From contig CALDWC010000117.1 of NCBI GenBank assembly GCA_937923945.1, positions 1 through 11,122 on the forward strand: a stretch of 11,122 nucleotides of DNA, read 5' to 3'. Below are positions 7,948 to 11,122 of this stretch, in pieces. Numbering within the stretch: the first letter of the stretch is position 1; the number at the start of each line of letters is the position of its first letter. Position numbers and translations under genes: made by a program. The DNA comes from an uncultured Treponema sp. Lineage in GTDB: Bacteria > Spirochaetota > Spirochaetia > Treponematales > Treponemataceae. The notes beneath the pieces are model-generated. The model did no database searches and was not told where the DNA came from. It saw only the letters and a program-made list of their open reading frames with translations.

Positions 7948-8082
7948 AGGCTTGACGCCGTTTAACAGCGTTTCCTAATTGTTTCTCAATGTTCAGTATA
8001 ATAAGGTAGATTCTGAACATTTGCGAAACAATAGATTTTAAATGTGGGCACTGATTAATTCTCGATTGAATTAATCAGTGCC
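7941..8082 (-). repeat. Three-stem-loop dispersed repeat, copy B (inverted relative to A)
   Basis: The reverse complement of this segment matches 10467-10608 at about 96% by hand alignment (roughly six differences, one of them a single-base gap, over ~142 bp). Its perfect 15-bp palindrome lies at 8047-8061 / 8068-8082. The second base pair of the stem is G-C here and A-T in copy A, a compensatory change. The middle stem (ATTGTTTCTCAA... / TTGCGAAACAAT) and the TTAAACGGC / GCCTTTAA stem are kept. The outer end past 7941 diverges from copy A. A further CTTAACGCCGTTTA scrap at 8086-8099 resembles part of the same repeat. Confidence 0.9.
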
Positions 8083-8324
8083 TCCTTAACGCCGTTTATG
8101 AGGGATAAGGTCATAGGGACTAGGGGGAGAGTTTGCCGTTACACTGTCAACTATTTACTCCTACTTCCTCCCCTTCACAAGCTCATTCTCCGCTTCGACT
8201 TTTGCAGTATCAGTTTCAGGCAGGAACGAGCCGTATGCTTTGTTCCCGTTTCACAAGATACGAATGTTCACGCACGCACCGTTTTTCACGGTACCATTAC
8301 CGGACGCGGAAGGCAGCTTTTGAT
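8083..8324. other. Non-coding or degraded stretch inside the inverted repeats
   Basis: Less AT-rich than the adjacent ATPase pair. Open frames on the plus strand (for example through 8133-8504) have no ribosome-binding site, run antisense over the msrA remnant, and give low-complexity products I do not recognise. It probably holds worn-out host sequence beyond the msrA stub, but no identity can be supported. Confidence 0.5.
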
Positions 8325-8588
8325 TTATCGGAACTGCTCGCAAAAGTCAGTAAATTGCAAAAAGCACTCATTGCTCCCGCTCAATTCTCCCCTCCACACG
8401 TTCAGTCTCCGATTGGCATTTGCATTTTGTGCATATTCGAAAAGCTGTGGCGGAATGTGGCAGTATCCGTTTTTATTTTTATCCAAATAATCTTGGTGGT
8501 ATGATTCCGCCGGGTAAAAGTTCACTAATCTTTTTACTTCATTCAAGAAGCTTTTGAGAATACTTTTTTTGTATGTTTGCAATTTCAT
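8325..8588 (-). pseudogene. msrA: 3' remnant of methionine sulfoxide reductase A
   Basis: An 87-codon frame contains EVKRLVNFYPAESYHQDYLD followed by KNKNGYCHIPPQLFEYAQ, the strongly conserved C-terminal end of MsrA (and of MsrA-MsrB fusions), which repairs oxidised methionine. The catalytic GCFWG cysteine motif and about the first two thirds of the enzyme are absent. The tail after about residue 56 is unrelated to MsrB. The frame's ATG overlaps the stop of the upstream nuclease-like gene (ATGA), so it might be translated by coupling, but the product cannot be an active reductase. The junction at 8585-8588 looks like a recombination point where the ATPase/nuclease pair replaced the 5' part of msrA. 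Confidence 0.75.
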
Positions 8589-9112
8589 TTTTGCAGTTCA
8601 TCCATAAACTTTTCAAATTCTTTTTCCGTATATGTATGGACGGATTTAAAATAGAGCCCATCGTATCGTTCCAAACCAAAACGAATAAATTCATTGCCGG
8701 CTTTTTTTGTAAAATATTTAGCTATAACATATTTTGATTTTTCTTCGTTATAGACTAAAATAAACTCATCTGTTTTTCTCATATCGGAAATATGCTTATC
8801 TGCAATATCACAATATATAATCACTGATGCTTTTATTTTTAAACATATATCGGCTATCTTGCGACTCCGATGTTTTTTGTCAGTCAGCGTTCCATTTTTA
8901 AACTCAATAAAATAATGTATGTTGTTATGCAACAAGAGCCCGTCAATAGATTTACATTCCTTTCCCTTTAAGCCAAGACTTTTTAAGTACTGTTCTTTCA
9001 CTTTATCAAAATTAAAACACTCCGTTTTATTATGTATTGTTACTTGATGTTCAGTATCCTCTGAAATTTTTTCTATGGTGCTTTTACAATCGGTAAAATC
9101 ATTCATTGTCAT
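8585..9112 (-). CDS. Small protein with PD-(D/E)XK-nuclease-like motif, partner of the ATPase
   Basis: A 175-residue soluble protein of no family I can name. The core KSIDG-(about 10)-IEFKNG gives D57, E70 and K72, with the spacing and hydrophobic context of a PD-(D/E)XK (restriction-endonuclease-like) site. A helix with E40 precedes it, and a later strand (SVIIYCDI) follows. From this I infer a metal-dependent nuclease, not a proven one. ATG at 9112 is chosen: GAAGAG lies about 7 nt upstream, whereas an ATG at 9127 has GGAG almost touching it and 9106 is too far from the site. It overlaps the end of the ATPase gene by 14 bp, so the two are surely co-transcribed and probably translationally coupled. 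The ATPase-plus-nuclease pairing recalls Septu, Gabija and PARIS defence systems, but the nuclease type differs from theirs. Confidence 0.72.
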   Translation of the reverse strand: MTMNDFTDCKSTIEKISEDTEHQVTIHNKTECFNFDKVKEQYLKSLGLKGKECKSIDGLLLHNNIHYFIEFKNGTLTDKKHRSRKIADICLKIKASVIIYCDIADKHISDMRKTDEFILVYNEEKSKYVIAKYFTKKAGNEFIRFGLERYDGLYFKSVHTYTEKEFEKFMDELQK

Positions 9113-10379
9113 AGCGGTACTCTTCATTCTCCAAATCTTGCAACGGACGGGCAAGCTGACTATAAATCCGTTCTAAATCTCCATTAACATTTTCTAAAAT
9201 AGCTTCATGATCCTGATTGACTGCAATATAATAATTGCACTTATCTTGTATGCCATGCTTTTTTGAAAATACTTCAATGGCATTCAAAAAATACGGACTA
9301 TGTGTTGTCAGCAAAATATGTACATTCAATTTTTTTTGCAACAAAACAATTAACTCTGCAAAAACCAACTGCCATTCCGGATGTAAGTGTATTTCAGGCT
9401 CGTCCAAAATAATTGTTTCGCCGTCACGAATAACACCATTTAAAATCAATCGTTTTAATAGAGCAAATATCTTTATTCCGGACGATAGATTTTTTACACT
9501 TAATATTTTTTCTGCCCCTTTAATTTTATAGTTAAGTTTATAGCCGGAATCTTGTCTTTCTTCAATTAAATCTCCCGCTACTATTTCGTTTATCATATCG
9601 GTTATAGTTTTAAGGTTCTCTTTGGCAAGGATTTCCTCGTATGTATTCGTTTCATTTTTTAAGAATAACCTCACTATTAAATTACGCCGATGGGAACCGA
9701 TATCCAGAAATTTTACATATTCCCATTCATTTAAAATCAATGGGCTATCAATATATACAACATCATGATACAAGTTCAAAGTTTGAACGGCACTTACTTC
9801 ATTATCGGTAAATTCAATTTTTATTGTATTATCATTAAGTTTTAATTTAATTTCAGCTTTTTCATTTGAAAATATATTGTTTATCTGGCTTGCAAACTCT
9901 TGATTAAAATTTTTAGTTAGTTTTATCTTTATAAAGTCGCTATCTGTTATTTTTAAAATGTTATAAATAGCTTGCGTGGCATCATCCAGTTCTTTTTCAA
10001 ATATTTTATAATTATTTCGTGTATATTTGATCAAGATGTCTTTAATTTCTTCGGTAATTTGTTTTTCGTTTTTACTTGCATCAATATTACAAACTTTTTC
10101 AGTTATTAACTTACCTGTACTTTCTATCTCACCAATGATGAACTGAAATCTAGGCACTCTCATAATTCGTTGCTCATACTTTATAATAGTGTTCATAATA
10201 GCCTGTTTTTTTTCTTCTGCGATGATTTGATCAAGACGATACATACTGCTGATGAGCGAAAATAAAACTTTTCCTACGGTACTTTTACCGGTATTGTTTT
10301 CACCGGCAATCACGGTGATACCGGAAATGCTGACATCCGCTTCTTTTATCTTTCCAATATTTTTTATACTGAGTTCCAT
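9099..10379 (-). CDS. ABC-type AAA ATPase (AAA_21/OLD-like)
   Basis: A 426-residue SMC/OLD-type ATPase. In this numbering Walker A is GENNTGKST (26-34), the signature motif is NLSSGIKIF (about 297-305), Walker B is TIILDEPEIHLHP (D326, E327), and the H-loop is LLTTHSP (H360). The ~190 residues between Walker A and the signature are Lys/Glu/Ile-rich and mostly helical, as in the arm region of such ATPases. There is no TOPRIM domain after the H-loop, so it is not a full OLD nuclease; the nuclease function probably lies in the overlapping downstream gene. ATG at 10379 has AGAGG 5 nt upstream; an earlier in-frame ATG (10403) lies inside the likely -10 box. The gene is visibly AT-richer than tgt or deoA, suggesting acquisition. 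An anti-phage role is inferred from architecture. Confidence 0.88.
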   Translation of the reverse strand: MELSIKNIGKIKEADVSISGITVIAGENNTGKSTVGKVLFSLISSMYRLDQIIAEEKKQAIMNTIIKYEQRIMRVPRFQFIIGEIESTGKLITEKVCNIDASKNEKQITEEIKDILIKYTRNNYKIFEKELDDATQAIYNILKITDSDFIKIKLTKNFNQEFASQINNIFSNEKAEIKLKLNDNTIKIEFTDNEVSAVQTLNLYHDVVYIDSPLILNEWEYVKFLDIGSHRRNLIVRLFLKNETNTYEEILAKENLKTITDMINEIVAGDLIEERQDSGYKLNYKIKGAEKILSVKNLSSGIKIFALLKRLILNGVIRDGETIILDEPEIHLHPEWQLVFAELIVLLQKKLNVHILLTTHSPYFLNAIEVFSKKHGIQDKCNYYIAVNQDHEAILENVNGDLERIYSQLARPLQDLENEEYRYDNE

Positions 10380-10398
10380 ATTTGCCTCTGACGTTTCA

Positions 10399-10427
10399 AG
10401 CATATCACATAAACAAGTATTTTTCCA
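10399..10427 (-). promoter_or_regulatory. Promoter of the ATPase/nuclease pair
   Basis: On the minus strand TGGAAA (10422-10427) and TATGCT (10399-10404) are 17 bp apart, with TG one base before the -10 box (extended -10). The predicted start near 10392 gives a 13-nt leader that still contains the AGAGG ribosome-binding site. The promoter lies inside the inverted repeats, so the cassette carries its own promoter. Confidence 0.5.
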
Positions 10428-10466
10428 GTGGCGATATGATTTGCCTCCATGAAAATAGCTTTTGGA

Positions 10467-10617
10467 GACACTGATTAATTCAATCGAGAATTAATCAGTG
10501 TCCACCTTTAAAATCTATTGTTTCGCAAATGTTCAGAATCTACCTTGATTATGCTGAACATTGAGAAACAATTAGGAAACGATGTTAAACGGCGTCAAGC
10601 CTTTAATCAGCGTTTCC
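10467..10617 (+). repeat. Three-stem-loop dispersed repeat, copy A
   Basis: The best-preserved copy, 151 bp, folds into three consecutive stem-loops. Stem 1 is a perfect 15-bp palindrome (10467-10481 / 10488-10502, 6-nt loop). Stem 2 pairs 10517-10536 with 10554-10572, with one mismatch and one bulge. Stem 3 pairs GGAAACG (10575-10581) with CGTTTCC (10611-10617), enclosing TTAAACGGC / GCCTTTAA (10585-10593 / 10599-10606). It is the inverted partner of copy B and a direct repeat of copy C. No open frame spans it, so it is a non-autonomous element or structured RNA. I saw no clear target-site duplication. Confidence 0.9.
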
Positions 10618-10649
10618 TTTTGCCGGCGTTCCCTTTTCCGTCTTGTCAA

Positions 10650-10775
10650 AAAACGCAGTACGATTTGACCAAAAACGTACTGTGTTTTACCTAAAAACAT
10701 AGTACGTTTTAAAAAAAACATAGTATGTTTTTACCCAAAACGTAGTATGTTTTTGCTGAAACTATAGTACGAATT
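10650..10775. repeat. Array of six phased near-palindromes (operator-like)
   Basis: Six 17-bp units begin at 10650, 10672, 10694, 10715, 10737 and 10759, so centres are 22, 22, 21, 22 and 22 bp apart. Unit 4, AAAACATAGTATGTTTT, is a perfect palindrome around a central G; units 3 and 5 have one mismatched pair, and units 1, 2 and 6 more. Spacers of 4-5 bp often read ACCY. A seventh, very degenerate unit may follow at about 10781. The spacing equals two helical turns, putting all sites on one face of the DNA, with A and T tracts also in phase. It lies between repeat copy A and the promoter of the HU-like gene. Confidence 0.8.
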
Positions 10776-10790
10776 TACCTGAAACAACTA

Positions 10791-10823
10791 TTTTCTCTAT
10801 TTTTCATAAAAAAATAGAGAAAA
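10791..10823. promoter_or_regulatory. AT-rich perfect inverted repeat before the HU-like promoter
   Basis: A perfect 14-bp stem, TTTTCTCTATTTTT (10791-10804) and its complement (10810-10823), has a 5-nt loop. It ends 4 bp before the -35 box of the HU-like gene. With one G-C pair region and no following T tract in either direction it is a poor terminator; an operator or cruciform is more likely. Confidence 0.55.
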
Positions 10824-10827
10824 AAGC

Positions 10828-10856
10828 TTGACTCTTTTCATAAACTTTCGTATCTT
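10828..10856 (+). promoter_or_regulatory. Promoter of the HU-like gene
   Basis: TTGACT (10828-10833) and TATCTT (10851-10856) with an exact 17-bp spacer predict a start near 10863. The leader of about 106 nt contains two dyads, ACGGAAATTCCGT (10879-10891) and TTCTTCGAAGAA (10910-10921). It also has two AAGGAG sequences (10892, 10920) without a well-placed start codon, before the real ribosome-binding site AAGGGGG at 10955-10961. Confidence 0.65.
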
Positions 10857-10968
10857 TACGTTATCCGGTCATGAACGGACGGAAATTCCGTAAGGAGTTT
10901 TCATTTTATTTCTTCGAAGAAGGAGTTGCCTATAGGTACTAAAAATTTTTCTGTAAGGGGGTATTGCT

Positions 10969-11122
10969 ATGCAATATACCACAACGAAGCGGTTTAATCC
11001 GCTCAAACGAGAAGACGGCGCAAAATTTTATGCGATGCCGTATTACGGTGAAGAAATCGACATTCGACAATTGGCGAATGAGATTTCGAAAACATGTACC
11101 CTGACACCTGCGGATGTCAGAG
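10969..11122 (+). CDS. HU-like DNA-binding protein (N-terminal part)
   Basis: The first 51 codons of a gene cut by the window end. The sequence (KRFNPLKREDGAKFYAMPYY, then GEEIDIRQLANEISKTCTLTPADV) has the character of the HU-like DNA-binding family common in Bacteroidetes and Treponema. In that family a short strand pair (NPxKxEDGxKFYAxP) precedes the HU helix (IDxRxLAxEISxxCTLTxADV). Such proteins are thought to act as nucleoid or sequence-independent DNA-bending factors. AAGGGGG 7 nt before the ATG supports the start. The phased palindromes and hairpin upstream suggest tight, possibly autogenous, regulation. The DNA-binding arm is beyond the window. Confidence 0.78.
   Translation, partial: MQYTTTKRFNPLKREDGAKFYAMPYYGEEIDIRQLANEISKTCTLTPADVR

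Noticed and set aside
8047..8082. Intrinsic terminator for the ATPase/nuclease transcript
   Set aside because: The 15-bp palindrome is strong but no T tract follows in either direction; it is better explained as stem 1 of the repeat.
8098..8504. Plus-strand coding genes of 120-130 residues
   Set aside because: They overlap the msrA remnant on the opposite strand, lack ribosome-binding sites and have unrecognisable, biased composition; treated as antisense shadows.
9113..9154. Longer N-terminus for the nuclease-like protein
   Set aside because: It lies wholly inside the ATPase C-terminal codons, and the ribosome-binding site is best spaced for ATG at 9112.
9235..9531. Plus-strand ORF inside the ATPase gene
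   Set aside because: It is antisense to the conserved Walker B, H-loop and signature region of the ATPase and has no independent support.
7933..10625. Target-site duplication flanking the cassette
   Set aside because: Sequences just outside copies B and A do not share a convincing short direct repeat; the outer end of B has diverged, so boundaries are uncertain.
10650..10775. CRISPR array
   Set aside because: The units are 17-bp palindromes with 4-5 bp near-constant spacers; there are no unique ~30-bp spacers and no cas genes.
10863..10968. Known riboswitch in the HU-like leader
   Set aside because: Only small dyads are visible and no conserved riboswitch core that I recognise.

Overview
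The gene content and the HU-type protein at the right edge point to a spirochaete of the genus Treponema, probably a host-associated species. The clues are a 706-residue RecJ with an internal insertion, a three-domain aminopeptidase P, a Pro/Glu-rich LysM lipoprotein, a Bacteroidetes/Treponema-like HU domain, and moderate GC housekeeping genes separated by AT-rich spacers. The genus is inferred from protein character, not from any search.

Left part (1-7394) is ordinary chromosome. tgt (minus strand, GTG start, apparently leaderless) is divergent from an aminopeptidase P gene (plus). The latter converges on a LysM lipoprotein gene (minus) across a bidirectional terminator. Upstream of the lipoprotein gene lie recJ and a pyrimidine-nucleoside phosphorylase gene, both on the minus strand and 2 bp apart, so probably one transcript. 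These genes cover tRNA modification, peptide turnover, the envelope, DNA repair and nucleoside salvage.

Right part (7395-10968) is an accessory region. It holds a transposase remnant and two nearly identical ~145-150 bp repeats in inverted orientation (about 7941-8082 and 10467-10617). Between the repeats are a minus-strand pair, an ABC-type (OLD/AAA_21-like) ATPase gene and a gene with a PD-(D/E)XK-nuclease-like motif, overlapping by 14 bp. Downstream of them lies a stub of methionine sulfoxide reductase A. The pair has the logic of a two-gene phage-defence module and is visibly more AT-rich than its surroundings. A third, altered copy of the repeat lies just after tgt (10-180), and a 20-bp end fragment lies exactly at the stop codon of the aminopeptidase gene. 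Each full copy can fold into three consecutive stem-loops, and one stem carries a compensatory base change between copies.

At 10650-10775, upstream of the HU-like gene, are six ~17-bp near-palindromes spaced 21-22 bp centre to centre (two helical turns). An AT-rich hairpin, a good sigma70-type promoter and a ~100-nt leader follow. This looks like a multi-site operator for a DNA-binding protein.

The strongest candidates for something undescribed are the ATPase/nuclease cassette bounded by inverted three-hairpin repeats and the phased palindrome array.
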